64,000 bases of DNA, taken from Pseudomonas fluorescens (GTDB lineage Bacteria > Pseudomonadota > Gammaproteobacteria > Pseudomonadales > Pseudomonadaceae). A model generated the notes under the pieces. It had not been told where the DNA came from. It saw nothing but the letters and a program-made list of their open reading frames with translations, and did no database searches. The DNA lies in assembly GCF_902497895.1 (NCBI RefSeq), contig NZ_CABVHQ010000006.1:1-64000 (forward strand). The letters run 5' to 3'. Shown here in pieces: positions 1-8,611 of the stretch (position 1 is its first letter; every line of letters begins with the position of its first letter). A program made the translations under genes and the position numbers.

Positions 1-297
1 CACCTGTACGCCCTGGCCGACAAGCTGGGCGCGGCGGTCGGCGCTTCCCGCGCCGCGGTCGACGCAGGTTTCGTACCCAACGACATGCAGGTCGGTCAGA
101 CCGGCAAAATCGTTGCGCCACAGCTGTACATCGCGGTCGGTATCTCCGGCGCGATCCAGCATCTGGCCGGTATGAAAGACTCCAAGGTGATCGTGGCGAT
201 CAACAAGGACGAAGAAGCGCCGATCTTCCAAGTAGCCGATTACGGCCTGGTGGCAGATTTGTTCGAGGCTATCCCTGAGCTGGTTTTGACCGTCTGA
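1..297 (+). CDS. etfA: Electron transfer flavoprotein subunit alpha, C-terminal part
   Basis: The reading frame is open from the first base and ends with TGA at 295-297; the start lies outside the window. The visible 98 residues contain the FAD-binding stretch of Etf[12 protein letters not shown], then [20 protein letters not shown], then [10 protein letters not shown] and [20 protein letters not shown]. In the family this domain binds FAD, and EtfAB passes electrons from acyl-CoA dehydrogenases and similar enzymes to ETF-ubiquinone oxidoreductase. It normally sits directly after etfB. A hairpin terminator follows. The identification is very secure; only the 5' end is missing. Confidence 0.97.
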   Translation, partial: HLYALADKLGAAVGASRAAVDAGFVPNDMQVGQTGKIVAPQLYIAVGISGAIQHLAGMKDSKVIVAINKDEEAPIFQVADYGLVADLFEAIPELVLTV

Positions 298-311
298 TAC
301 AGGCTAACCCT

Positions 312-355
312 GGTGTAGCGGCCCACCTGTTCAAGACGCCGCTACATCGCTTTTC
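312..355 (+). terminator. Rho-independent terminator after etfA
   Basis: GTAGCGGC (315-322) pairs with GCCGCTAC (338-345), loop of 15 nt, followed by ATCGCTTTT. It lies 18 nt after the etfA stop. Confidence 0.7.
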
Positions 356-412
356 AACTCATGCCGAGTGGATTTTTATGGGTAATCTATGTTCCGCAGT
401 CAGACCGCTTTT

Positions 413-450
413 GGCCGATTGCTGCAGTTCGTGAAGGGCAGCTATCGGCC
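413..450. repeat. Intergenic palindromic repeat, copy 1
   Basis: GGCCGATTGCTG (413-424) and CAGCTATCGGCC (439-450) form an imperfect inverted repeat with one mismatch. Related copies occur at about 609-647 and 1617-1659, with partial copies at 5495-5509 and 24974-24992. All are outside genes, so this looks like a short dispersed palindromic repeat of the host genome. Its right arm touches the left end of the MITE-like element. Confidence 0.6.
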
Positions 451-610
451 CAGGCTGTGTGAAAACGCATGCACCGTTGTGAAGTCTGCGTTGCTACGTA
501 AAATCTGCCAGTGTTTGGTTGGTCAGCAGACCTGAAATTTGTGTAGGAACGCGATTTTCGTTGCGGTTCTGACTGTCAAACCAGCTCTAAAACGTTTTCA
601 CACAGCCTGG
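450..610. mobile_element. MITE-like element, 161 bp, 18-bp perfect terminal inverted repeats
   Basis: CCAGGCTGTGTGAAAACG at 450-467 is repeated exactly in reverse complement at 593-610. The 125 bp between them has no ORF of note. Length, non-coding interior and perfect ends fit a miniature inverted-repeat element mobilised in trans by a transposase not present here. No clear target-site duplication was found. It lies between two copies of the palindromic repeat (413-450 and about 609-647). Confidence 0.65.
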
Positions 611-781
611 ACCTATTGCTGACGCTCGCAAGGGGCTGCATTCGGCCAGAAGCTGTGACTCGAAGGTGTCTACAAACCCAGAGGCGATTCAGTCACTGAC
701 GGCCTGGAAGCTGAGCTGGTTATGCGCGCTCAGCCTGATATGCTCTGGGCTTCATTGCGTTGATGAGGCTGGGCGCCTACG

Positions 782-1522
782 ATGAGTTTTATCCCGAGCT
801 GTGACCACAGAGAAGACGCTATTAGATCTCTCTCTGAAATCTACGCGGTTTCCACTGAGAAAATCGACAGAGTTCTTCGAGCTTCGGAAGTGCTACAAAT
901 CGCAGAGGTGTATTCTCAAATTGATTCGCCGGGGTTCCACTTTGTGGTATGCCACCTGCTGAAAGCTTCCCCTCGTGCCGACATTACCCACGCTTGTTAC
1001 TACCATTCGACAAGCTACGGTGGCTGCCCTTCATGGTTTGATGAAGGACTGCTTGGCTCGTCGCAAGGTGTGGGGCGCTTTCTAGACAAAATCACCGAAT
1101 GGCTCCCTCCTGAGAAGCAACTGGTTGCAAAGCAGGCGGCTAGGGAAATCGTGAAGCTTCGCAGCGAGTACGAAGGCTCCATAGCCGAGGTGTGTGGCCC
1201 CTACGCATGGAACACTTTCACTGCTGCCAGCTCTAGCCCAAGCGGAGTTCGCTATCGGGTTCCAGAGGCTATCCAGGATCTGTGGTCTCCCAGCTTTTGT
1301 GGGAACGGAGGGTTGGTCGACCTGAGGGGAATCATCGAAGAACGGCTGAAACCCGTCGTAGTCAAGTTCAAAGGAAAAATCTCGAACATCGATGACTACT
1401 GCGCAACGCTCTGGGCCTATTTACTATCAGATGACGGTGAGTGCCACCTTACTCATACCTTCACGGGCAATGGACTGGCTATACCTAAAGAGGACATCGT
1501 TGCGCTGATGGACGTCCCGTAA
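782..1522 (+). CDS. Hypothetical protein, 246 aa
   Basis: I do not recognise this protein. It is soluble, without signal peptide or membrane segment, and has a mixed composition with several Cys and Trp residues (HACYYHSTSYGGCPSWFDEG near residue 90; SFCGNGGLVDLRG near 180; NIDDYCATLWAYLLSDDGE near 205). The GAGG upstream of the ATG is rather distant (about 13 nt). It stands alone between the MITE region and the AraC regulator. Codon use looks like a normal gene although less GC-rich than the core genes. Confidence that it is translated is fair; function unknown. Confidence 0.6.
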   Translation: MSFIPSCDHREDAIRSLSEIYAVSTEKIDRVLRASEVLQIAEVYSQIDSPGFHFVVCHLLKASPRADITHACYYHSTSYGGCPSWFDEGLLGSSQGVGRFLDKITEWLPPEKQLVAKQAAREIVKLRSEYEGSIAEVCGPYAWNTFTAASSSPSGVRYRVPEAIQDLWSPSFCGNGGLVDLRGIIEERLKPVVVKFKGKISNIDDYCATLWAYLLSDDGECHLTHTFTGNGLAIPKEDIVALMDVP

Positions 1523-1616
1523 TACGCGGCTTGGGCGAAAAGGCCGGCTGCCCCAGCGCGGACGCCGTGGAAACCGTTGGCTATCCATGGGAGTTCTGAG
1601 TACCAGTTGGATTGGC

Positions 1617-1659
1617 CGCTTTTGGCCGATTGCTGTCTCTCGTCAAGGAGCAGCTATCG
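1617..1659. repeat. Intergenic palindromic repeat, copy 2
   Basis: CGCTTTTGGCCGATTGCTG (1617-1635) and CAGCTATCG (1651-1659) match the repeat at 404-450. It lies in the 238-bp gap between the unknown gene and the convergent AraC gene. Confidence 0.5.
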
Positions 1660-1760
1660 CTCCATCAAAACTATGATCTCTTGGCCCTATAGCTTGGTCC
1701 TGACAAAGACCGACTGCCAAGCCGACTCAATACGTGACGGGGTTAATAGTCATTTTTTTC

Positions 1761-2654
1761 CTATCTTCTCTCGCCTCGGGTTTCCCCAAGTATCCTCGCG
1801 GCATCTCGTGCCGGCGGTAAGCCAAATACCCGTGCGTAATCGCGGCTGAACTGGGTAGCGCTTTCATAGCCGACCTCAAAGGCCGCGTTAGTAACACTTT
1901 TGGCGTTGGCCACCAGCAACGTACGAGCCTGAAGTAGTCGAACCCTTTTTTGATATTGCAACGGGCTAAGCGCGGTGACGGCTTTGAAGTGACGGTGAAA
2001 GGCTGACACGCTCATCGCAGCGCGTTGTGCCAGTGTCTCCACCCGGATGGACTCTGCAAACTCCCGGCGAATGTACTGAATGGCCAGGCTGACCCGAGCC
2101 ATGGCGCTATCGGGTGCCGCGATGTCCCGCAGCATCCAGCCGTGTGGGCCTTGTAAAACACGGTACAAAATCTCCCGTTCGTATACAGGCGCCAGGGCCG
2201 CAATTTCTTCAGGCCGGGTCATCAATCGAAGCATGCGCACCCAGGCATCCATCAAGTCGGGCGTCACGGCGGCTACCGAAAAGCCTGCATCCTTGTCGTA
2301 TTGCCCGATGGGCTTTGGCAGGTCGGACAGTAGAGTCGCCAGGACCGTCGGGTCGAGTGTCAGGCTGACCGCCAGGTAAGGCTCGCCGGAAGAGGCAGGG
2401 TGTACTTGACCGACCGCAGGCAACTCGATGGACATGACGAAATAAGTCGCCGGGTCATAGCAAAGCGTACGGTCGCCGATGGTCATTGATTTACTGCCTT
2501 GCAGGATCAGGTTGATCATCGGGTCGTAAACGGCGGCCAGCAGGTGTTCAGGGATTTCGCCCTGGACCATGGCTACACGTGGGATGCCCGTCTCCGTGCG
2601 GCGGTTTTCGGCACGGGAAGCCAGCGAGCGAAGTTCATTCAGTTGGTTTGTCAT
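1761..2654 (-). CDS. AraC-family transcriptional regulator
   Basis: 297 aa from the ATG at 2654 (MTNQLNELRSL); an upstream in-frame extension to 2885 would run through the neighbouring promoter and start codon, so the shorter form is chosen. Residues about 15-170 match the AraC_N cupin-like sensor domain (ILQGSKSMTIGDRTLCYDPATYF). The C-terminal 100 residues carry two HTH motifs (ETLAQRAAMSVSAFHRHFKA and AAFEVGYESATQFSRDYARVFG), the second being the classic AraC signature. The gene is divergent from the SDR-VOC cluster with 139 bp between starts, so it probably controls that cluster. Effector unknown. Confidence 0.9.
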   Translation of the reverse strand: MTNQLNELRSLASRAENRRTETGIPRVAMVQGEIPEHLLAAVYDPMINLILQGSKSMTIGDRTLCYDPATYFVMSIELPAVGQVHPASSGEPYLAVSLTLDPTVLATLLSDLPKPIGQYDKDAGFSVAAVTPDLMDAWVRMLRLMTRPEEIAALAPVYEREILYRVLQGPHGWMLRDIAAPDSAMARVSLAIQYIRREFAESIRVETLAQRAAMSVSAFHRHFKAVTALSPLQYQKRVRLLQARTLLVANAKSVTNAAFEVGYESATQFSRDYARVFGLPPARDAARILGETRGERR

Positions 2655-2793
2655 GGGGGAACATCTGAACCCAGGCTGATACGCCCAGGCAAGCAAAAAG
2701 CAGAAACAGGCAGGATTCGAGTAGGAACGGCTGCGCTCGTTGCGAAGGCGATGGTTACTGTGGTGACTCATCTCAGTGACATTGGAGCAGCGC

Positions 2794-3537
2794 ATGAGCG
2801 TTATCGTCATCACCGGTGGCAGCCGGGGCATCGGCGCCAGCACGGCCGAACATTGTGCTCGACGCGGCATGGGGGTCATCCTCACCTACAAAAGCCATGC
2901 TGATTCGGCAACCGCTGTTGTCCAGCGTATCCAGACATCGGGCGGCAAGGCCGTGGCGCTTGAACTGGACGTTGCTGATGTGAGCAGCTTCGAGCACTTC
3001 CGAGAAACGGTGGTGCTCACCTTACAGACAACCTGGGGTGTGGCAACGCTCGGCGGTCTGGTGAACAACGCGGGCCATGGCTTGTTCCATCCCCTGGAAT
3101 CGGTCACCGAGGCGCAGTTTGACGGCTTGTTGAACGTTCACCTCAAAGGCCCGTTTTTCCTGACTCAAGCCTTGCTGCCGCTGATGGAAGAGGGCGCCAG
3201 CATCGTCAACCTGACCAGCGCCACGACCCGAGTGGCCACGGCAGGCGTCGCGCCTTATGCGGCTTTCAAGGGCGGACTCGACGTGTTGACTCGTTACATG
3301 GCCAAGGAGTTCGGCCCTCGGCGCATCCGTGCCAACTCCGTCTCGCCGGGGGCGATCCGCACCGAACTCGGTGGCGGCTTGAATGACGAATTCGAAGCTT
3401 TACTCGCATCGCAAACAGCCCTTGGCCGGGTGGGCGAGCCGGAGGACGTAGCTCGCGTTATCGCCATGCTGCTGTCCGAAGAAGGAAGCTGGATCAATGC
3501 CCAGACTATCGAAGTCGCGGGCGGGTATTTCATCTAA
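2794..3537 (+). CDS. Short-chain dehydrogenase/reductase (SDR), Rossmann fold
   Basis: 247 aa. The start at 2794 is preferred over the upstream ATG at 2776 because GGAGCAG lies just before it and the protein then begins directly with the first beta strand (MSVIVITGG). NAD(P)-binding TGGSRGIG at residues 7-14, NNAG at 91-94, catalytic Ser142, Tyr155 and Lys159 (PYAAFKGG). The end contains the usual VAGGY motif. It is a classical SDR that reduces or oxidises a carbonyl/alcohol; substrate cannot be told. First gene of a likely operon with the VOC protein (41-bp gap) and the saccharopine-dehydrogenase-like gene, opposite the AraC regulator. Confidence 0.9.
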   Translation: MSVIVITGGSRGIGASTAEHCARRGMGVILTYKSHADSATAVVQRIQTSGGKAVALELDVADVSSFEHFRETVVLTLQTTWGVATLGGLVNNAGHGLFHPLESVTEAQFDGLLNVHLKGPFFLTQALLPLMEEGASIVNLTSATTRVATAGVAPYAAFKGGLDVLTRYMAKEFGPRRIRANSVSPGAIRTELGGGLNDEFEALLASQTALGRVGEPEDVARVIAMLLSEEGSWINAQTIEVAGGYFI

Positions 3538-3578
3538 ATCAGCATCTAAATCAGCATCTGAAAAGCGAGGCAATCGCA

Positions 3579-3980
3579 ATGCTTGATCATATTTTTATCT
3601 CGGTAAGCGACGTTGATCGTTCCATCCGTTTCTACACGGCGACACTGACCCCGCTTGGCATTACCGGCAGGCTTGATTACGACGGCAAGGACGGTCCGCC
3701 AGGCCACCCGGACCTCAAGGGCTTCGGTGCCAATGGGCGGGTGTTTTTCTGGTTGCGCGAGGGTGTTGTGGAGGGGCGGGCGGTTCATGTTGGCTTCGTG
3801 GCGAACAGCAAGGCCGAGGTCAACGCAGCTTACGCGGCGGCTATGGAGAATGGCGCTGTAGACAACGGAGCACCTGGCGCACGTCTGTATTACGACCCGA
3901 ATTATTACGCCGCCAATGTCCTCGACCCGGACGGTTACAGCCTCGAATTCGTCTACAAAAACTGGCAGCACGCCCAATGA
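3579..3980 (+). CDS. VOC family protein (glyoxalase/bleomycin-resistance fold)
   Basis: 133 aa. Starts MLDHIFISVSDVDRSIRFYT, the typical first beta-alpha unit of the vicinal-oxygen-chelate fold, and ends with ANVLDPDGYSLEFVYK, the typical last strands with the metal-ligand Glu. This subgroup is usually annotated as glyoxalase or extradiol-dioxygenase-like without known substrate. The AAGCGAGGCAATCGCA stretch before the ATG gives a weak ribosome site. The stop overlaps the next start (ATGA), which suggests translational coupling. Confidence 0.88.
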   Translation: MLDHIFISVSDVDRSIRFYTATLTPLGITGRLDYDGKDGPPGHPDLKGFGANGRVFFWLREGVVEGRAVHVGFVANSKAEVNAAYAAAMENGAVDNGAPGARLYYDPNYYAANVLDPDGYSLEFVYKNWQHAQ

Positions 3981-4954
3981 ATCAATTAATGATCTACGGG
4001 GCGACCGGCTATACCGGTCGCATGGCTGCCGAGCATGCCAAAGCGCTGGGGCTGGACATTGTGATCTCTGGCCGCAATGGAGAAAGGCTGGAGTCACTCG
4101 CTGCGCAACTGGGCGTGCCTTATCGAGTATTCACCCCTGATGCCCAAGCAGCCGAATCCCTGCATGGCATCGGCGCGCTGCTGAATTTCGCAGGGCCTTT
4201 TGCTCAGACGGCGGACGCCTTGATGCAGGCCTGTATCAAGGCCGGGGTCGACTATCTGGACATAACGGCCGAGATCAATGTCTATCGGTTGGCAGAACGG
4301 CTTGGCGCTCAGGCTACCGAGGCGGGTGTCATGCTGCTGCCCGGAGTCGGCTGGGACGTGGTGCCGACAGACTGCCTGGCGATGCATGTCGCTCGCCGTG
4401 TGCAGGATCCGCAGGCCCTGAAGGTGGCGCTACAGGTCGCAGGCTCCATGTCACGGGGATCAGCGTTGAGTGTCAGCGAGATCATTGGCGCGGGCCTTTT
4501 GGCACGAGTGGACGGACTGCTGGTCGCCACCCCGGATACGAAGCCGCAGCACTTCGATTTTGGCGACGGCCCGGCACTGTGCGCGCCACTGTCTTTCGGT
4601 GACCTGGTCACCGGCTGGCACTCCACCGGCATTCCCAACATTTCCATGTTCGTGCACATCACCGGCGATGCCTTTCCTCAAGGCGATCTCTCACAACTTC
4701 CCGATGGCCCAAGCGCGGAGCAGCGTGACGCCCACCGCGCCCGAGCCGTGGCTGAAGTCATTGGCGCTGACGGCACAAGTGCGCGCTCAGTGATCGAGAC
4801 CGTCAACGGCTACACCTACACACCGTTGGCCGCTGTGGAGGCTGCACGCCGGGTGCTGGGCGGTGAGCGACGACCAGGCTTTGAAACGCCTGCGCGGGTG
4901 TTTGGCGTCGGATTCGCCGAGACGATTTCAGGGACGACAATCACAGATTTTTAG
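3977..4954 (+). CDS. Saccharopine dehydrogenase-like NADP-binding protein
   Basis: 325 aa. N-terminal Rossmann motif MIYGATGYTGRMAAEHA (residues 5-21) followed by ISGRN, then NFAGPF near 75 and YLDITAEINVY near 93: the pattern of the saccharopine dehydrogenase NADP-binding family, which includes trans-acting enoyl reductases. Length fits the short members of the family. Overlaps the VOC gene by 4 nt. The cluster SDR-VOC-reductase under an AraC regulator suggests detoxification or secondary metabolism of a carbonyl compound; that is inference. Confidence 0.82.
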   Translation: MNQLMIYGATGYTGRMAAEHAKALGLDIVISGRNGERLESLAAQLGVPYRVFTPDAQAAESLHGIGALLNFAGPFAQTADALMQACIKAGVDYLDITAEINVYRLAERLGAQATEAGVMLLPGVGWDVVPTDCLAMHVARRVQDPQALKVALQVAGSMSRGSALSVSEIIGAGLLARVDGLLVATPDTKPQHFDFGDGPALCAPLSFGDLVTGWHSTGIPNISMFVHITGDAFPQGDLSQLPDGPSAEQRDAHRARAVAEVIGADGTSARSVIETVNGYTYTPLAAVEAARRVLGGERRPGFETPARVFGVGFAETISGTTITDF

Positions 4955-4956
4955 GG

Positions 4957-5259
4957 CGCGACAACACCTCTGCCACCAAGGGCGCGGTCGATACGTTGAC
5001 GTTCGCCTTGGCCAGAGAGCTTGGGCCGCGCGGTATCAGGGTCAACTCGATCTTGCCCGGCCACACCAACACCCCAGCGACTGATGGCAACTTCGCCGGT
5101 GAGTTTGGCGAAAAACTTATAGCGGGCACGCCGCTAGGCCGATTCGGCGAACCAGAAGACATTGCACCGCTGGCCGTCTTCCTGGCGTCCGAGGACTCGC
5201 ATTGGGTAACAGGCGAATCCATTCGGGCTTCGGGTGGCATACGAGGCGTTGGTTACTAA
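4957..5259 (+). pseudogene. C-terminal fragment of a second SDR
   Basis: The frame right after the preceding stop reads SATKGAVDTLTFALARELGP, then RGIRVNSILPGHTNTPA, FGEPEDIAPLAVFLASEDS and VTGESIRASGG, i.e. the last 100 residues of a classical SDR. The Rossmann motif, NNAG and the catalytic Tyr-containing segment are missing: the position of the active-site Tyr is occupied by Asn-Thr. There is no plausible start before 4996 (a TTG). It is best read as the remnant left after deletion of the first 140 or so codons, fused to the end of the preceding gene region. Confidence 0.75.
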
Positions 5260-5631
5260 GCACCATTGATTAATGCTGTCGGCGCACGGTGACGTGCGCC
5301 TGTAGGGCTCCAGGTTTCAGATAATGACGCAAGCCTCGGTCGCAGCAGATTCACACACCACCTCATACCGCACTTTCACTCCTTCTCCAGCCCCCGCTTG
5401 ATGGAGCGCGGTAGCTGCCATTGGTGTGGGGCGTTCGCTCCGTCATACGCCCAATTTGGTAGATGCGCTGCCAATTTCCCTAAATAATGCGGAGGACCGC
5501 TTTTGGCCGTTTTCTGCCCCCGTCCCTTTTGAGGATTCCGGTCACCACAGACCAGAAACCTGGATGTTCTCAACTCTGAGAGGGGGCCATCGTCGAGCTA
5601 ACACCCACCTCGACAAGGAACGCTCGTACCG
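5260..5631. other. Intergenic region without recognisable gene
   Basis: Contains only short ORFs without ribosome sites and a partial copy of the dispersed palindromic repeat at 5495-5509 (GACCGCTTTTGGCCG). I see no other structure in it. Confidence 0.5.
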
Positions 5632-5796
5632 TTATCTGATCAGGGCGGGCAACAGAATGAGCCGAGCCAGGTCGAGTGCTCCTTTTGGCCTGTAGAAATC
5701 AACTGCGGAATCTACGGTCATATTAAGCATTCGACCAAGGGGCATGGTTCCGCGCCTATCCCCCCAACCACCGGCGCTCACCAGCAAATTGAACAT
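5632..5796 (-). CDS. Possible small protein, 54 aa
   Basis: Reading leftward from the ATG at 5796: begins MFNLLVSAGGWGDRRGTMPL and ends ARLILLPALIR. An AGGAGAAGGAAG stretch lies directly upstream, a very good ribosome site. No family recognised. It could be a real small gene or the 5' remnant of a longer one. It lies just before the hairpin and the damaged ssrA-like 3' end. Confidence 0.35.
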   Translation of the reverse strand: MFNLLVSAGGWGDRRGTMPLGRMLNMTVDSAVDFYRPKGALDLARLILLPALIR

Positions 5797-5891
5797 GGCT
5801 TCCTTCTCCTGAACTTGATGCCGGCGATAGCCGGGAATGCTGTCATTAAGCTGTCATTCCGGAGCCAAAACCACCCATTCAGGCACAAAAA

Positions 5892-5919
5892 AGGCACTTG
5901 CGATAAACGCTAAGTGCCT
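5892..5919. terminator. Terminator-like hairpin
   Basis: AGGCACTT (5892-5899) pairs with AAGTGCCT (5912-5919), extended by GCG/CGC with one bulge. CAGGCACAAAAAA lies on its left, so on the minus strand it would be followed by a T-run. The same layout, TTCAGGCACAAAAAA then hairpin, occurs beside ssrA at 44346-44381. Confidence 0.6.
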
Positions 5920-5936
5920 GATTTGTAACGCTTAAT

Positions 5937-5960
5937 TGGTGGGCCGGGGTAATCTGAATT
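5937..5960 (-). other. Degenerate ssrA/tRNA-like 3' end, candidate attachment-site remnant
   Basis: Read on the minus strand this ends CCCCGGCCCACCA and has TTCAGAT at the T-loop position. Compared with the ssrA 3' end (TTCAAATC..CCCCGGCTCCACCA) about three quarters of the bases agree, with one base missing. No tRNA body lies behind it; the sequence becomes AT-rich from 5960. Fits a decayed attachment site at the outer end of the island, or the remnant of another tRNA. Confidence 0.4.
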
Positions 5961-6337
5961 GGTGTTTTATATTATTGATTTAAAAGGAAAATATAGCATT
6001 AGTTTTTATACTGGAATACTGTTTGGAATGCCATTGGCTGAGGGCTGCAACGGCGAGCTCTGCAATGACGTTACCTACATTTCAACCCCTGATTGAGTCA
6101 GGGCTGCTCTACAGCGGAGGGTACGTTGCTTCGTGGGCCAAGTCATCAATCTATCCTCATTAGTAATAGGTCTGGAGCCCCCTGGCAACATTGCTGCGTT
6201 ATAGCACCGACTTGACCAATGAATCTCTGGTGCGGAAAGTCCGCTTGGTCTGTCTGCTTTTGGCAAGCGGACATCTGGATAACCATCCAACAATCTTACT
6301 AATCAGAAACCGGCGAACCCCTGAGCCGATCCTGCCG
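5961..6337. other. AT-rich junction without gene
   Basis: The first 70 bp are strikingly AT-rich (TTTTATATTATTGATTTAAA) compared with everything to the left. No ORF with a ribosome site was seen. This looks like the junction between host and accessory DNA. Confidence 0.4.
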
Positions 6338-8611
6338 CTAGAGACCGACCTCATCCAGTGCATGGAGCAACTTGGCACCCAGCATGATCCGGTCAGTGGC
6401 ATCTATGCCGTTTTCCTGTGGCACTCGATATATCTGGTCACTGCCGATGTCGAAGCTTGCACGTAAGTCCTCCATATTCCGTACGAGTTCAGGGTCGTCA
6501 GGTAAGTTTTCGAGTCTCCAGCCTTCGTCGACACTTTCGATGGTGACAGTACCACCCGTTCGTTCCAGCCCGCGACGCAGGGTTTCGTATCCATAAAACC
6601 AGAGGTTGTTGTCTGGAACCTTCAAGCCGCTCGTGGTCGCCACCGCCGAGAGATAGGGGTCGCGGTAGTAACTGCGCATGACTGTCTTGTCCAGCATGCA
6701 GATGCTGTAGCCACGTTGGCTGATGGCATAGCGGCCCGAGTTACCTTCACGCATGCGCGGGTACTTGACCAGGTAATAACGCCAGTCCAGCACGTGGTCG
6801 CGTTCGCACGCGGTGAGGAACGCCTGCTGAATCTCTTTGAGTACGGCGAGATCGTTACCGCTTTGCGCGACCTGATCGAGTAGTTGGGTAAGGGGATGTA
6901 CCAACTCGGGACTCTTTCTGCTCGCAAGCAGATCCCGCCAGACTGCTTCACTGCGCGGCGAGCCGAAATCGAAAAATCGGTAGCCGCCATAACGATCCTG
7001 CTTGCGCGAATAATCGCCCAGCGAGAGCAGTGCGCCGGTCAACTGTGGCCAACAGTGAGCATCTTCGAACAAGGTAAGAAACGCTAAGGCACGTTGGGCA
7101 AAAATTGCAGGGTCCTGGGCTGGGTCGAGGTCGAACACGGCCAGTGCGCCGTGCAGCACGCTGTTGTCTTCCAGTTGGTAGACCACTTCTCGCAGCGACG
7201 GGTGGGCGGCAAGTAGGTTGATCTTGTCCTTTTCGTTCGCGATCTGCTTCTGATTGAAGGTCGATACGCCGTCCAGGGTTCCGTCGACTATGACACGGCG
7301 TACATCTTCCAATAAGGCGGGCATGTTCTGGGCGCGCATCTCACCGCCACCGGACGCTTCGATCAGGTTGCGCACGATACGTAACTGTTCAGGGAAATCA
7401 GCGGTGTTGTGCATGCGATGCAGCAGCACTGCGTAGAGCAGAAGGCTATGAGCCTGACTCCACTCGGAATCCCCGTAATGCCGGCAGCAACCACCGAAGA
7501 GGTCGATGCGGCTCTGGCCGGGCTGGGTGCGCAGAGGATTGAACAGCAGCAGGGCCGATGGGGATCGAGCGTCGGCTGCACGCAGCCAGGTGTTGAAGGC
7601 ATCACTCGTGTCCAGGTCGACCCAGATATCGAAGGCTGCGAACAGGTAGTTCAGGTGCTCGACCGCCTTCGCTTGGTCGCTGGCAAACAGGCTTTGTGCC
7701 AACTGATCGAGGCTGGCCTTGCTGTCGGCGCGATTACCCTCGCGCCAGGCGCAAAGGTCAAACACAAAACGGAAGTAGCGCATGAATTGATCATCAATAA
7801 GCTGATCAGCGTCCTTGTAAGCCCAGATGACGTCCGTCCACACGGTATCAACCCTGTGTGCGAAATCGTCGGCTTGTGCAGGACAGGCGCTTTTGAGCAA
7901 CGTCTCGAAATGCGCTTTGAAGTTTTCGAACGGCGTCAGCGGCTTGCCGCGAGAGTTCATCTTGATATAGAGGTCGTCATTGAGCTTGTTCTTCACCACC
8001 GGCAGCAGGTGGAAGCTGATTGCCAGATGGTCGGTCGCGGCAAGACGTTCCCAGGCAGCAGCGAATGCTTCGCTGCTGGCGCTGGCAAAACGCTGTTCCA
8101 GCGCCTGCAGCATGACCAGCATGGCACGGATACTGGAGTCATGTTGCCACCCGTGAAAGTACCAGGGCTGATCGACAATCCAACCCTTCAGATCGGTCTC
8201 GCCGGCGGGTGGTCGATAGTTGGCCAATGCCTCGCAGAACTGTCGGGCACTGGCGCGGGTGGCGTAGGTGAAGTTGCGCCATGCTTGCCCTTCGATGGGC
8301 TCGCCGGCCTGCCAGCTCAGGTACCAGTGCAGCAGGAACAGCGTGGTCAGGCGTTGCTGGCCATCCAGGGGATAGAGGGTGCCGTCCACGACATCGCCAT
8401 AGATGAAATCCAGGCTGATGGGACGGTCGTCATGCATGACGGCATCATGCAAGGCGTCGACGAAGTCCTTGCGGATTCGCTCCACCGATGCGCCATGACG
8501 GCCTTGTGCATAGTCGCGCTGGATCAGCGGGATTTCGATTCTTCGGATTCCATGAGTTGCATGCAAGTTATTGTCGAAGAGTGAAATGTACGACGTGAGT
8601 GTGTGGTTCAT
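6338..8611 (-). CDS. DUF262 (GmrS-like, DGQQR) protein
   Basis: 757 aa from the ATG at 8611 (MNHTLTSYISLFDNN); the longer frame upstream runs through the preceding gene and is rejected. The N-terminal DUF262 domain shows IPLIQRDYAQGR (residues 27-38) and the hallmark DGQQRLTT (83-90), a nucleotide-binding/ParB-like fold known from the S half of GmrSD-type modification-dependent restriction enzymes. The rest is helical, without a clear HNH motif. It overlaps the upstream DUF262-DUF1524 gene by 4 nt (ATGA), so the two are translated together and probably form a complex. Known members restrict phage with modified cytosines; which target this pair recognises is not visible. Confidence 0.88.
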   Translation of the reverse strand: MNHTLTSYISLFDNNLHATHGIRRIEIPLIQRDYAQGRHGASVERIRKDFVDALHDAVMHDDRPISLDFIYGDVVDGTLYPLDGQQRLTTLFLLHWYLSWQAGEPIEGQAWRNFTYATRASARQFCEALANYRPPAGETDLKGWIVDQPWYFHGWQHDSSIRAMLVMLQALEQRFASASSEAFAAAWERLAATDHLAISFHLLPVVKNKLNDDLYIKMNSRGKPLTPFENFKAHFETLLKSACPAQADDFAHRVDTVWTDVIWAYKDADQLIDDQFMRYFRFVFDLCAWREGNRADSKASLDQLAQSLFASDQAKAVEHLNYLFAAFDIWVDLDTSDAFNTWLRAADARSPSALLLFNPLRTQPGQSRIDLFGGCCRHYGDSEWSQAHSLLLYAVLLHRMHNTADFPEQLRIVRNLIEASGGGEMRAQNMPALLEDVRRVIVDGTLDGVSTFNQKQIANEKDKINLLAAHPSLREVVYQLEDNSVLHGALAVFDLDPAQDPAIFAQRALAFLTLFEDAHCWPQLTGALLSLGDYSRKQDRYGGYRFFDFGSPRSEAVWRDLLASRKSPELVHPLTQLLDQVAQSGNDLAVLKEIQQAFLTACERDHVLDWRYYLVKYPRMREGNSGRYAISQRGYSICMLDKTVMRSYYRDPYLSAVATTSGLKVPDNNLWFYGYETLRRGLERTGGTVTIESVDEGWRLENLPDDPELVRNMEDLRASFDIGSDQIYRVPQENGIDATDRIMLGAKLLHALDEVGL

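Noticed and set aside
1577..1849. 90-aa open frame on the plus strand
   Set aside because: Runs over a palindromic repeat and the end of the AraC gene; no ribosome site and no protein-like composition.
7409..8584. 391-aa open frame antisense to the first DUF262 gene
   Set aside because: Composition is that of an antisense frame in GC-rich DNA; the opposite strand has clear DUF262 motifs.
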